Positions 12,312-22,742 of a stretch of DNA of 64,000 nt are shown here, one piece after another. Location of the stretch: NCBI RefSeq assembly GCF_000764305.2, contig NW_025946507.1, forward strand, positions 2,191 through 66,190. The letters are read 5' to 3'. A program made the translations under genes and the position numbers. This stretch comes from Hyalella azteca (lineage: Eukaryota; Arthropoda; Malacostraca; Amphipoda; Hyalellidae). How positions within the stretch are numbered: the stretch's first letter is position 1; the number at the start of each line of letters is the position of its first letter. Below the pieces are notes generated by a model. The model did no database searches and was not told where the DNA came from. It was given only the letters and a program-made list of their open reading frames with translations.

Positions 12312-13745
12312 TTAAATGCTGTTAATTATGAAATATGGAAACGCGATAAGCACCAAAGCCACGAGAAATGCAGCTCGCAGCGCTAAGTAAAGTTCAGACG
12401 TTCGTGCCCACTTTCCACGCATGCCTGGACACTCTAGGTCGAGATGAACCTTCACTGAATCTGCATCGAAAGAATCGAAAGACACGCATCGACCGCACAG
12501 GTAAAAGAGCACGTGGTTGTTCAAGTCTGAAGTGTCGAGAACTCCAAGGCCTGCAAGACTCCCTGCAAGTCCGCCAGCTATTACCCCACTAGGTACTGAT
12601 CCCATGATGGTGGTAGAGAGGTGAGCGAAAGGGTTGCTGCGTGAGCAAGTAATTATGGGACGATTGGCAGAACCTCTGGATACTGCAGGGTTTTGTGGCC
12701 TAACACAGTTCGATGGACCTGAGGAACTTGGTACGTTGTGGTAAGTAGTTAGATTTTCAGTCGAGATCGTGCCGAGATTGTTGTCGACTGCGTTGTCTGT
12801 CGTCGGTACAGCGTTGCTTAAAGATGTTATGTCAGGGCTATTTTGGATTGTTTCATCGCTTGCATCAACATTTATGTTTCTTCTGCTTGAAGCATTACTG
12901 TTAAAATGTGTCATCGCCAGACTTGGTCTTTGATTTCTGAAACTGGCTGAAGAGAAGCTGAAGGCACCGGGTTGAGCTGGATCTTCTGCAAAAGATTCAT
13001 CGAGGGAGCTGCGATGAAGATTGTCGTGGTATGTCAGAAGAGAGGATAAGTTCATTCGGTTATTGCATTCATCCTGCCACGTTACGCTGGTCGTTGCTGT
13101 TCTGGCAGTTGAAGATCTAAAATAATCTTCAGTTTCGCAATTGATGGAATCTGCTGTGGTGACATCGCTTATGTCGCGTTGAAGATGAGGGATCCCTTCA
13201 CTTGACGCATCCTGTTCACTCGAATTACTTCTCAATCGAAATCTCCATAGACTGTGTGCAGTAGGGTCGGCATTGTGAGCTCTCGTGTGTTCCAACAAAA
13301 GCGGAGAATTAACGCTTCCAAGCTCATCGGCATTCGTCCTCTCTTCTGAGAATCGTCTGCCATCCACCGATGTTCTTCTGCTAACGTCCAAAACAAGCGG
13401 ACCGCCGGTAGAGGACCTTCGCTCAGACGACTGTGATCCGGGCCGCTCGTTTGACGATCGTCGAGTGCCGGTTGAAAATCTTCTTTCTTCCCCTAAATGC
13501 ATTTCGTTAACACTTGGGAAAATAAACCTGCCATCTCGTGACGGACTTCTTCCGTCAACATTGATTCTAGTAGCCATGTCTCTGTATTGACTGGAATCGA
13601 TGGTCTCCAGCGGTGAATTGAGACGATATTCTGCGTCTGGAAGTCGCGCTATCGTCAGGTTCGACGAACATTCAACCAAAATAAGGCCTGGGCATCGGTC
13701 GTCTTCTTGGGCACTCACGATGAAAGGCCAACGTCGGTTGAGTTC
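12312..13745 (-). CDS. PY-motif, C-terminally membrane-anchored protein, terminal exon
   Basis: Minus-strand exon after the acceptor TTTTACTGCAG (AG at 13746-13747), phase 0, ending TAA at 12312-12314; 477 codons beginning ELNRRWPFIVSAQEDDRCPG. The middle is a long Ser/Arg/Asn-rich, probably disordered region with RRSS/RRTS sites suited to basophilic kinases. Near the end is CGRC...HLDLEC, a C-x2-C-x13-H-x4-C pattern that could bind zinc. It is followed by a hydrophobic C-terminal segment (LYLALRAAFLVALVLIAFPY) and five more residues, the layout of a tail anchor. I do not know the family. Context: it is the 3' end of a gene whose upstream exons at 14254, 15682, 16375 and 17642 connect in compatible phase and contain PPxY motifs, suggesting a membrane adaptor for WW-domain (Nedd4-type) ligases (inference). 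Confidence 0.7.
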   Translation of the reverse strand, partial: ELNRRWPFIVSAQEDDRCPGLILVECSSNLTIARLPDAEYRLNSPLETIDSSQYRDMATRINVDGRSPSRDGRFIFPSVNEMHLGEERRFSTGTRRSSNERPGSQSSERRSSTGGPLVLDVSRRTSVDGRRFSEERTNADELGSVNSPLLLEHTRAHNADPTAHSLWRFRLRSNSSEQDASSEGIPHLQRDISDVTTADSINCETEDYFRSSTARTATTSVTWQDECNNRMNLSSLLTYHDNLHRSSLDESFAEDPAQPGAFSFSSASFRNQRPSLAMTHFNSNASSRRNINVDASDETIQNSPDITSLSNAVPTTDNAVDNNLGTISTENLTTYHNVPSSSGPSNCVRPQNPAVSRGSANRPIITCSRSNPFAHLSTTIMGSVPSGVIAGGLAGSLAGLGVLDTSDLNNHVLFYLCGRCVSFDSFDADSVKVHLDLECPGMRGKWARTSELYLALRAAFLVALVLIAFPYFIINSI

Positions 13746-14157
13746 CTGCAGTAAAACGAATAATTTCACAGGGGCAATGAATTAAATGACTAGGAATTAA
13801 ATTTCATCTTAGTTTAGGAAAGAACCGAAACGTGGAAGCGTAACATGAAATAATCAACGATATCAAAAAATCAATTAATTTTGAAAGGTGTTAGCATGAT
13901 GCGTCCCAGAAAGTATTATCAATCATTATTATTCATTATAAACATTTTTCAATAACTTCCGAGCAAAGTCCTTGATCATTTTTCAACAGGATATTTTCTC
14001 CAGTTGAAATCCTGTTCACTGTTATCTTCAATTTATCTCACCGAAAAAACTCACAGTTACCAATTTATTCATGGCAATCGTGTAGCACTACCAATAATTA
14101 GATATAATATTTGTACATTGTTTGAAACATATTCCACCATAATTAATGTGACCAGAC

Positions 14158-14254
14158 CTGCCTAACAAGCTCCTTGTTGCACGCTGACGTGAGCAGACAC
14201 GGCAGCCGCACCTCAGGAGGCCTGAGTCTCTCCAGCGAACATCTCGCCACGAAC
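14158..14254 (-). CDS. PY-motif membrane protein, 97-nt exon
   Basis: Bounded by ATTGCACAG acceptor (AG at 14255-14256) and CAG|GTCTGG donor (GT at 14157-14156). After one completing base it reads 32 codons: FVARCSLERLRPPEVRLPCL, then LLTSACNKELVRQ. It exits in phase 0 directly into ELNRRWPFIV of the terminal exon. The two other frames contain stops or do not fit. The donor is weak at +3, which lowers confidence. Confidence 0.55.
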
Positions 14255-14280
14255 CTGTGCAATGATATTAATAATGATAA

Positions 14281-14281
14281 C

Positions 14282-14320
<39 letters not shown>
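14281..14320. repeat. (AAT)n microsatellite
   Basis: About 13 trinucleotide units. A shorter copy at 15067-15085 marks the matching start of the duplicated segment. Confidence 0.9.
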
Positions 14321-14600
14321 CACTATACTGTCACTATACTGTAGGCAATAGCAATGACGGTGCTCTTCTTATAGAGAACAATGTTTAATGATTCTAATTT
14401 AAGAATTTATCGTCTTCAACATGAGAGTGCAGCAATTTCCTATCTTGTTTTTGCCATAGAAACTGTGAGTATTGAATAAATCGTTACAGTGTCTTTAGCA
14501 AAGCTTGTCTTATCGATGAACGAGGTCAATTTTGCGCTAGTTCATTTAAACATGGATTCATTTAGCATGGGTTCACCCTTGGGTTCATTTAACGCAGCTT
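14300..14600. repeat. ~300-bp segment duplicated at 15067-15371
   Basis: From the (AAT)n tract through CACTATACTGTCACTATACT to the start of the 21-bp array, this matches 15067-15371 closely, with several substitutions (for example GATGAACGAGGTCAATTT versus GATAAACGAGGTTAATTT). The second copy ends in a mate-pair junction, so this may be two alleles placed in tandem rather than a genomic duplication. Confidence 0.8.
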
Positions 14601-14850
14601 CACCCTTGGGCTCATTTAACGCAGCTTCACCCTTGGGTTCATTCAACACAGGTTCACCCTTGGGTTCATTTAACGCAGCTTCACCCTTTGCTTCATTTAA
14701 CGCAGGTTTACCCTTGGGTTCATTTAACGCAGGTTTACCCTTGGGTTCATTTAACGCAGATTCACCCTTGGGTTCATTTAACGCAGCTTCACCCTTTGGT
14801 TCATTTAACACAGATTCACCCTTGGGTTCATTTAACACAGACATGTAGAG
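14545..14850. repeat. 21-bp minisatellite in intron (copy in first segment)
   Basis: About 14 units of TTCACCCTTGGGTTCATTTA plus variants. Both strands are open (minus strand reads LNEPKGE repeats), because 21 is a multiple of three. I treat it as intronic: the exon at 15682..15540 can splice just before the array begins, in the phase needed by the next exon. Confidence 0.85.
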
Positions 14851-15321
14851 AGGGTACTATCTATTTACAATTTCTAGAGGATAGGAACTGAATGCAGCAT
14901 TTAAACTGGGTTTCTGTTTGAAAATATATAAAGATTTTAAAATTCGTAGGTCAGAAACACCGAACTGTTTTGAACTGACTGACGATGGAGCTGGACTCCG
15001 AAACGTTTTCGCTTATAAGAAATGGTGAACTTTTTGGCTATTTTCTTTACTTTTAAATTCCTGGCAATAATAATAATAATAATAATCACTATACTGTCAC
15101 TATACTGTAGGCAATAGCAATGACGGTGCTCTTCTTATAGAGAACAATGTTTAATGATTCTAATTTAAGAATTTATCGTCTTCAACATGAGAGTGCAGCA
15201 ATTTCCTATCTTGTTTTTGCCATAGAAACTGTGAGTATTGAATAAATCGTTACAGTGTCTTTAGCAAAGCTTGTCTTATCGATAAACGAGGTTAATTTTG
15301 CGCGGGTTTATTTAAACATGA

Positions 15322-15539
15322 ATTCATTTAGCATGGGTTCACCCTTGGGTTCATTTAACACAGCTTCACCCCTGTCTCTTATACACATCTAGATGTGTAT
15401 AAGAGACAGNGCTTCACCCTTGGGTTCATTTAACACAGATTCACCCTTGGGTTCATTTAACTCAGCTTCACCCTTGGGTTCATTTAACTCAGCTTCACCC
15501 TTGGGTTCATTTAAAACAGGTTCACCCTCAGGTTCAGAC
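15322..15539. repeat. 21-bp minisatellite abutting an exon donor
   Basis: The same 21-bp array as at 14545-14850, interrupted by a mate-pair junction (15372-15409) and an N (15410). On the minus strand it begins right at the GT of the donor at 15539, and each unit carries AAGGGTGAA, a donor-like word. Confidence 0.8.
15372..15409. other. Nextera mate-pair junction (assembly artefact)
   Basis: CTGTCTCTTATACACATCT followed directly by its reverse complement, 38 bases: the circularisation junction of Nextera mate-pair libraries, not genomic sequence. An N follows at 15410. Left and right flanks need not be contiguous. Confidence 0.97.
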
Positions 15540-15682
15540 CTGACGGGGACGGGAGGGGCAGTGTGGAGGGCAGGCTCGTGTGGGATGGCGTCCAGGATGG
15601 TGGAGTAGCCGCCCTCAGAGTTCGCCAAGTCTTCGACAAGTGACGCCAACCGGTCTCTTCCTCTCGTCTCGTCGCCGTCCAG
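15540..15682 (-). CDS. PY-motif membrane protein, 143-nt exon
   Basis: Acceptor GTTATGATTCAG (AG at 15683-15684). Reads LDGDETRGRDRLASLVEDLA, NSEGGYSTILDAIPHEP and PPVPV, and ends with two bases at CAG|GTCTGA (GT 15539-15538). Phase 0 in and phase 2 out match the exons at 16375..16199 and 14254..14158 (AG|G = Arg). If instead the exon ran on, it would enter the LNEPKGE array, which ends in a stop and offers no donor of the needed phase. The short spliced form is preferred, with moderate certainty. Confidence 0.55.
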
Positions 15683-15691
15683 CTGAATCAT

Positions 15692-16198
15692 AACAAACTC
15701 TGTAGCTCAACTCTTCATTTATTCTCGCGATTATAAAGATAAAATGTATTTTAAGTTAAAGTTAAAAATGTATGATAAGTTATAAACGCTTAAGTTTATT
15801 CCTACTATTACGTAGATTGATAAAAATATAAATAATTATATATTACTCCACTTGATTAATTTCCACTTTTAAATTGATCAATATTTTGAAAAAAACATTA
15901 ATTATGGCCTAGTGAATGTGATTTATTGTTATATTCGAAGCCAACTCAATTTCTTCCTGAATGAACGCTTATAAGCGCAGATTTAGATATTTCAACAATT
16001 CAATAATTTTGATATCGGCAACCTGTTAAATTTCTGTAATTAATAAGCTCAAACCGCTCAATATCTCTAGAACAAACTTGAAAATGAAAATTTCGACGGA
16101 AGTATTTTTTCTAGCCTTATATAGTGAAGTTAATCAACATACTACGACACAAGTGTGTCGCTATTTTGACGCTGTCTCATTTATTTGTCTGAGTGAAC
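15692..16198. other. Intron of the PY-motif gene
   Basis: AT-rich. At about 16145-16190 it contains GTGTGTCGCTATTTTGAC and TCTCATTTATTTGTCTGAGT, related to the repeat at 20650-20700, so a mobile-element remnant sits next to the exon end. Confidence 0.45.
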
Positions 16199-16375
16199 CT
16201 GTATAAGTTGACTCGGTGTGATGGGTGCAAGGGGGGCGTGTGTGTCGGGGTGAGGAGGGGGCGAAGCCCCCGGGGGTACGGGGGGCAGGGTGAACACGTC
16301 GCCCCCTCGTCTCTTCCCCCCTGAGCTGTGACGTGTCGCCTCGTCGTACGTCGGGAGGGCGTTAGGATCACACAG
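16199..16375 (-). CDS. PY-motif membrane protein, 177-nt exon
   Basis: Exactly 59 open codons between acceptor CTGCTTGCACAG (AG at 16376-16377) and CAG|GTTCAC (GT at 16198-16197); both phases are 0. It reads LCDPNALPTYDEATRHSSGG, a basic KRRGGD, then a proline-rich stretch TLPPVPPGASPPPHPD, ending PSQLIQ. LPTYDEA resembles a PY (L/PPxY) ligand for WW domains and directly follows the PPSYDQ end of the preceding exon, so two to three PY motifs lie within about 20 residues. No ATG is present in this frame, so a simple ORF search misses it. The donor's +3 T is unusual. Confidence 0.6.
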
Positions 16376-16746
16376 CTGTGCAAGCAGAAAAATTATTGGG
16401 TCATAAGTACAAAAAATTTAGGGAGCGATGATACCGATAACAATATTGGTTTGGATTATGTTTATCATAGCATTTTGTGACATGTTTTTATTAAGATAAT
16501 TAAATAAGAATAAACATGATATATTTTTGTTAAACTTGTCAAATTTTCTTGGATATATTCTCCGCTAAATAAACTTGGGCCTAAAATTGTTCATAGTCCA
16601 GATTGAGTAACGAAGAAAATGTAGCAGAATAATTCTGCATATGAATTATTAGCTGTCGATGGTAGTTTACTCTCAGATTTATGTGAATAATTCCGTGATG
16701 TTATACAAATTATCTGTGGTATAAAAAATAATATTAATATTTTTAC

Positions 16747-17642
16747 CTGATCGTAAGATGGCGGCGGCGAGTACACCGGTGGTGCGGGCACCTGGGTCAA
16801 GCTGGTCAGTGAGACCAGAAGGCCTGAAGCTCCCGCCTGCAGTCGATAGGGTTCGCCTGAAGCTCCCGCCTGCCGAAGAAAGGGTTCTCCTGAAGCTCCC
16901 GTCTGCCGAAGAAAGGGTTCTCCGTAGTGGGCGTTTTGGTTCGTGAGATCCACGCGCACCTCGCTGGATGTAAAAGCACTGCCAACTTCGTCTGCCGCTT
17001 GTGAACCGCCGTATGGCGTGGATACAGAAGATCCGAAGCTGCTGCCAGGGTCCGTGGAAAAAGATACTCTGGTTACTGGCGATAATCCAGGAGATCGCGG
17101 CGGGATTGGGAGATGTAGAGTAGGGTACGTGTACGCTGAAGCAGATCGTACTACACCAGTCGGTAAAAAAATGCTCTGCCGTGAACTACTGAGCGATGTA
17201 GCTGAAGGCGAAACTGATAGATATCGAGTCGGAGACGGTGTTGGTAAGGAAGGCGCGGTGATGGGACTTGGGCAAGAAAAAACAGGTGATCCCTCCCTTG
17301 AAATGCAGCTGGAAATGACCAGCGACGGTTGCGTGTTCTCATTGCGACTGGTTTGCTCGCTGTCAAGTTGTAACGCAGTCTCGTCCTGCGATGCTCGAGG
17401 CAGCCAAATGTTGCCAGGATAGTCGTTTGAGTCCAGTGAACTTTGCTGGTAATGTCTGAGTTCTTCCTGTCGGTAAGGATGGACGAAGAGGGTATCAGTA
17501 ACGTCGCTGGTAGGCAGGATGGGATGAAGAGGCCGGGACTCTGAAGAGGGAGTCGATGTGCAATTTTGACAAGAAGGAAAACCACGAAGAGAGTTGCTTG
17601 TGTTTGAAGGTGACATTATTCCACCCAAAGACATGTTCCTTC
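16747..17642 (-). CDS. PY-motif membrane protein, large upstream exon
   Basis: Follows a polypyrimidine-rich acceptor (TTTTTTTTTCTAG; AG at 17644-17643) and ends at CAG|GTAAAA (GT at 16746-16745), the best donor of this gene. ATG at 17634 (MSLGGIMSPSNTSNSL) may be the start or internal. The 296 codons from it are Ser/Pro/Thr-rich and probably disordered, with many SP/TP sites. Near the end an 11-residue unit (GEPFLRQAGAS) is repeated three times, followed by VPAPPVYSPPPSYDQ, giving PPVY and PPSY motifs. PY motifs recruit Nedd4-family ubiquitin ligases in known adaptors; that role here is inference. A membrane segment was not seen in this exon; the anchor is in the last exon. Confidence 0.65.
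16825..16925 (-). repeat. Coding 33-bp repeat (GASGEPFLRQA)
   Basis: Three tandem in-frame units just upstream of the PY motifs. Length keeps the frame, so copy-number change would be tolerated. Confidence 0.75.
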
Positions 17643-20560
17643 CTAGAAAAAAAAAGTATCAGGTTTCATTTGATTGTTGAAATTAAATAGGTGCTTTAAT
17701 TATATCAACATGAATCCAGAACCATTGATAAACCATGGATCTAAGATCATCAATCACTGCGTGCATGCTCCTAGGTAATCAGGCCATTTTGATTTTTTCA
17801 AATTTCACAGAACATTCAGAGATCAGCTCTCAGCTGTACCAGCAGAAATACTGTACTGTCGGAAATTTCAGATCATAAAAGCTATTTTTCCCTATTACAG
17901 CCAAGCTTGAGTTGATTACTTAAATAAACAACTAATAAAGGCAATAAAGCATGACATATTCGATCATGATATGAATCATAAAGCTAAATTTACACGTCAT
18001 TTGATAAGTGTATAAATGTTAAAAATCGTCCAACTGATCCAAAATGTGATTGAACCCTTGCAGAAAATGGAAATGAATGGACTCTTAAACATGATATTTT
18101 CTCCAATATAAGCGAGTCCCCCACCACATAACCGATCCATTTACGCCATATTTGTCAGCGACATCATTTGACGTGACGTCTCTAACGTTTTTTAAGGGCC
18201 TTATGGAAGACGTAAATCTCTTTAGTACGACGTCCGCTTCCAATTTACTGCTGAGTGCTTCATGGCTCGTAAATCCTGGATCTAAGGAGGATATTCTGGT
18301 ATCACGGATTTGATCGATGGATATTGGAAGGTTCGTGCGCCAGTGGATACTGACTTTTGTCAGTACAATTTCATTTCTAAATGGGATAGTAAACTAGATT
18401 TATTGAAAACCTAAGATGGTAGAAATTCACTTTAAATATTTTCAGAGAAATTAATCATTTTTTCATGACTGCGTGATGTTTTCGAGACGAAAAAGTTAGC
18501 TGAAAATTCGATTTCTAGAGTGAGCTCTGATTAATTTATGTTGATAAACAGCCTTTGAAATAAAATTATTGATATACCAAAAAAATTTTAAAATTACATT
18601 GAAATTGAAATAAGCATCACATTTCATTCGTGCATTGAATGGAAATATGTTAACTAAACTTTGTTTACGAGTCAAAAAATGTGTGCTTGCACCTCAACGG
18701 CTCTAGTGGAAAATTTTCCAGTGAAGCTTTTATCCATGTCCGTCCGTCTGTCTGTCCGTCTGCCTGTCCGTCTGTCCGTGACCACGTTAAGATCCAAGCA
18801 AGATAAACAGAGAGACAAATCCAGACCGCAGGAAACAGCGGAACTGAAAAAGCGGAAATTTATTCTGCATGGAAAATCTTCACCATTTACTTTACAGTCC
18901 TATTTTTCTGGACAAAGAAACAGGCAAAGTGTTTCCAAAATAAGCCTTAAACTTTAAATATCTATTCTGCTACTTCAATACGATGTTTTTACACTGTTTC
19001 TGCGTTTAAACAACCTTCAAGTCAAAAAATTGATTGCATCAGCATTATTTGTACAAAGAATCATCATAATTCAAAGTAATTTTTAAGATGTACAAATCTA
19101 AATTATATTTATTCAATGATATAAACTGTCGTAAGATATAATGATATAAACTGTATATATGTTGGTTACATATACCTTGTGCAAAAAATGAAACTAGGAC
19201 AGCAGGCCACCACTATGGAGATCATTTAGCATATATTGTGTTGTATCCTTCAATTTAGAGTAAGGTTCCGCATTAACTTTATAGAATTAACGTTATAAAT
19301 AGTAACAGAAATATTATTAACGATTAATAACACAATTTTTTTAATTATCAAAATCCGTATTAAGGTATTTGTGGAGCTGACAAAAACCTTAGGTTCTTCT
19401 AAATGTGAGTTATCGAATTTCGTAAATGAAAGAAATTAACTTTTTGGCCAAAGGGCTGTGATTAAAAGCCTGATTAAAGAATATTTAGAGCAGGTAAATT
19501 TATTTGCATGTTAAAGGAATTGACTTCGCAATATTTTTCAGTTTTTCAAATTACATGACATTCTCTCAAATTCCATATTCACGAGTAAATTGAATGCTGG
19601 TTTCAATAACCGTAGACTTTCCGATGAGCCATATAGAATGAGAGAAGTTTTTGGCTTAGTGTGAGATATTTCATGAAGTTTCAAATTATCTACGCACGTA
19701 AATTTAAGAATTTATTACCCAAATTCCATATATGTTGGTTACATATACCAAAAGATTTGTTACATAAGCTATTTGCGTTTAAGTTTGGTTTGAGCGAAAA
19801 ACATTTCAAGAAAGTTTGTGTGTGGGAATTTTTTCTGAGCCCATCACCATTTCTTTTCGAAACCATCACCATAAATATATATATGGTAATTATTCACAAT
19901 TGAATTACAAATACAAAAATAGCATCCTGCGGATTTCAAACAATAGGGTAAATAAGAATTCCATGCTAAATGTGCATTGGAACCATCCCTTATACGATTA
20001 AAAACGTTTTACTCTTAGCATTATTGAAAAGTAGTAGCATTATTTGGGATGAACCTGCAATGAACAATGAAAAGTTAATAAAACATATGGAAGCAAATTC
20101 AGTTGTAGTTTAACATAAAATGCGTTCATCGGTAAAGCAATATGTACACAATATACGTTCAACGGCGAAATTTGTGACAGCGTGGAGATGATAGGAGGGT
20201 AAGAAAACCGATAATAACTGCGTAAATGAAGACATGTGACTTAGTGAAGAACTCATCCAACACTAATAAATATCAAACGAAGAAAGGCTGCCAACTTTAT
20301 TAAGAAAAATATGGACACCATATCAGTTCCATCAAGCAGAGTTACGAACATATTAATTTTCTATCCAGCGGAGGAGACATCAAATTGTCAGATAAATCGG
20401 GAAAGTGCAGTTCTAACTTCTCTGTAACGGCCTCGCTTCTAATAGTGACTTATATTAATACTTTTATTATTATTGCCGATGTTGACGTTGACGACATCGT
20501 TGATCGAGTGCACAAGGTTCTGACGTGCGTCTATTCACTCACGAAAATGCAAGGGTCGTA
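17643..20560. other. Upstream of the PY-motif gene; AT-rich
   Basis: No supported exon. A (CCGT/CTGT)n tract at 18738-18783 recalls the core of the dispersed hairpin element but lacks its ends. The segment 19380-19545 is repeated at 22580-22742. Confidence 0.45.
19380..19545. repeat. Dispersed/duplicated segment, copy 1
   Basis: AAAACCTTAGGTTCTTCTAA and the following ~160 bases match 22580-22742 nearly base for base. The second copy starts immediately after a partial Tn5 mosaic end, so the duplication may be an assembly effect. Confidence 0.75.
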
Positions 20561-20562
20561 TT

Positions 20563-20672
20563 GTCGAAATAGTGACACACTTCCTGCAAGTATCACTGAT
20601 ACACCCTTATGCCGGGTCAAACTGTGTCAGAATAACCGACACAAGGTCGAAAAGTGTGTCGCTATCTGGACA
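20563..20672. mobile_element. Short MITE-like element
   Basis: AAATAGTGACACACTT at the left and AAGTGTGTCGCTATCT at the right form imperfect terminal inverted repeats around about 80 bases. Related termini occur at 16155-16172 and 54891-54907. Non-coding. Confidence 0.5.
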
Positions 20673-21224
20673 AGTCTCACTTATTTCTCTGGGTGTGTAT
20701 TGATCTGATGATTATTTTTAGACTTCGACGTCTCCAAGAGAGCGACGAGGACTTGAATGAGTTCGGCTGCGAGGCTTGCAGGGAACTTGACGGAAACTTG
20801 AACAACTTGCCCGCGAGATTGTCGTGAACTTCAGAAGTAGGGGATTTTTGATGGCTTTTTCGAACAAGAGCGAACTTCAGAGAAAATATGTTTCGATTTT
20901 TTTTTCAAAAGAACAGAAAGTTATTCAGTGTTTTCGAACAGTATAAAAAAGACAATGAAATTGTTTTTAAAAATTACAATAAATTATCCTTTAACTAGAA
21001 AAATTCTACTTAAATTCCAGAATATAAACAGTAAAGTTTAAAGAAACAATTTCTCTCCAAAAATGAATGATAAATGTCACGTATTCACAGTTAAAATATT
21101 TTTCGACGGCCTCGATCAGTTGGACGCAACAATTAGCTTATGGTGGCAACATTTTGCGGATAGGAGGCTGCGAGCCATAAACTGCAGCCTGTCAGTGGTA
21201 CGTCCTTAAATTTATTTAACCTGA

Positions 21225-21310
21225 TTTAACCTGATTTAACCTTATTTAACCTTATTCAGCGTGATTTAACCTGATTTAACCTGATTTAACCTGATTTAAC
21301 CTGATTAAAC
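21225..21310. repeat. 10-bp repeat CTGATTTAAC
   Basis: About eight tandem units with small variants. Confidence 0.8.
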
Positions 21311-21964
21311 TGATTTGCGTATATTGATTTGATTAAACTGATTTGAATAATTCAACATAAATTGATTTCCTAATATCTTCATGTGCTACATACTGGCCAA
21401 CAATAACTTGCTAATCTTCCCTCGGATAATGAGGGACGACACAGAGGGATATAGAGCGCTTAAAGCCATCTATTTATACGGGAGATTAGGGCTAAGCAGG
21501 GATGATCTTCCCCATATGGACGACCCTCCCCATGGAGACGTCCTTCCCCATATGGAGACGACCCTCCCCATGGGGACAACCCTCCCATGACCCAAATCCC
21601 TCGTGGCCTCAAGGTCCCGGGCTGAGTGGGAGGGACCGAGTTTCACGACCGTGCTCCCATTTCCCTTCACACGTCCATGCAAGTCGGAATTTTCTCAGTA
21701 GAAGCGATGAAAATGAGTCATTTCAAAAAGGCATATTATTCCATTATGACAAGTTATTGCCCATGCTAATTTGGAAATTACTATGAAAATTAATTATTAA
21801 TGTACTATAATATATATAATGTATAACAGGATTATAATTATTGTCTGTATCCTGTTAATGTATAACAGAACGTACGATTGTCAACTTCTCATCGTGACGT
21901 CAGAATCTCACGACAGAACACAGCTTCCCAGCAATTTCATAATGATGAGCGTCTAATGCTAATA

Positions 21965-22545
21965 AGTGTGTCGAATGAGTCAATTGCAAGTAGGTGAGTC
22001 AAATGGTAAGTACTGAGTCAAATAATAAGTGAGTCAAATGGTAATAACTGAGTCAAATAATAAGTGAGTCAAATGGTAATAACTGAGTCAAATAATAAGT
22101 GAGTCAAATGATAATAACTGAGTCAAATAATAAGTGAGTCAAATGGTAATAACTAAGTCAAATAATAAGTGAGTCAAATGGTAATAACTAAGTCAAATAA
22201 TAAGTGAGTCAAAGGGTAAACGTTGAGTCAAATAATAAGTGAGTTAAAGGCGAATAAGTGAGTGGAATGATAGTAAGTGAGTCAAATGCTAATAACTAAG
22301 TCAAATAATAAGTGAGTCAAATGGTAATAGCTGAGTCAAATAATAAGTCAGTCAAATAGTAATAACTGAGTCAAATAATAAGTGAGTCAACTGGTAATAA
22401 CTGAGTCAAATAATAAGTGAGTCAACTGGTAATAAGTGAGTCGAATGAGTCAATTGCTAGTATATGAGTCAAATGCTAATAACTCAGTCAAATAATAAGT
22501 GAGTCAAATGGTAATAAGTGAGTCAAATGCTCGAGCGTCTTTGTG
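21965..22545. repeat. Minisatellite, ~34-bp unit
   Basis: Alternation of TAAGTGAGTCAAATGGTAAT and AACTGAGTCAAATAA, about 16 units. The end of the array and its flank (CTCGAGCGTCTTTGTGCGCT) reappear near 28895 in the short block copy. Confidence 0.85.
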
Positions 22546-22567
22546 CGCTGGTGGTTGCTAGTCCCTT

Positions 22568-22582
22568 CGCTTATACACATCT
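22568..22582. other. Partial Tn5 mosaic end
   Basis: GCTTATACACATCT is a clipped mosaic-end remnant at the junction where the duplicated 19380-like segment begins. Probably a false join. Confidence 0.6.
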
Positions 22583-22742
22583 AAAACCTAAGGTTCTTCT
22601 AAATGTGAGTTATCGAATTTCGCAAATGAAAGAAATTAACTTTTTGGCCAAAGGGCTGTGATTTAAAGCCTGATTAAAGAATATTTAGAACAGGTAAATT
22701 TATTTACATGTCAAAGGAATTGACTTCGCAATATTTTTCAGT

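Noticed and set aside
14489..14848. Plus-strand SPLGSFNA repeat protein, and minus-strand LNEPKGE protein
   Set aside because: 21-bp array open on both strands. The phase chain of the PY-motif gene is satisfied by splicing before the array, so I treat it as intronic, without certainty.
15372..15409. 38-bp perfect palindrome as a regulatory site or transposon end
   Set aside because: It is the Nextera mate-pair junction sequence, a library artefact found five times with the same core form or fragments.
21381..21682. Pair of overlapping ORFs in opposite strands, also at 28499-28826
   Set aside because: Both belong to the duplicated repeat block; imperfect inverted CCCCATATGGA words create open frames on each strand.
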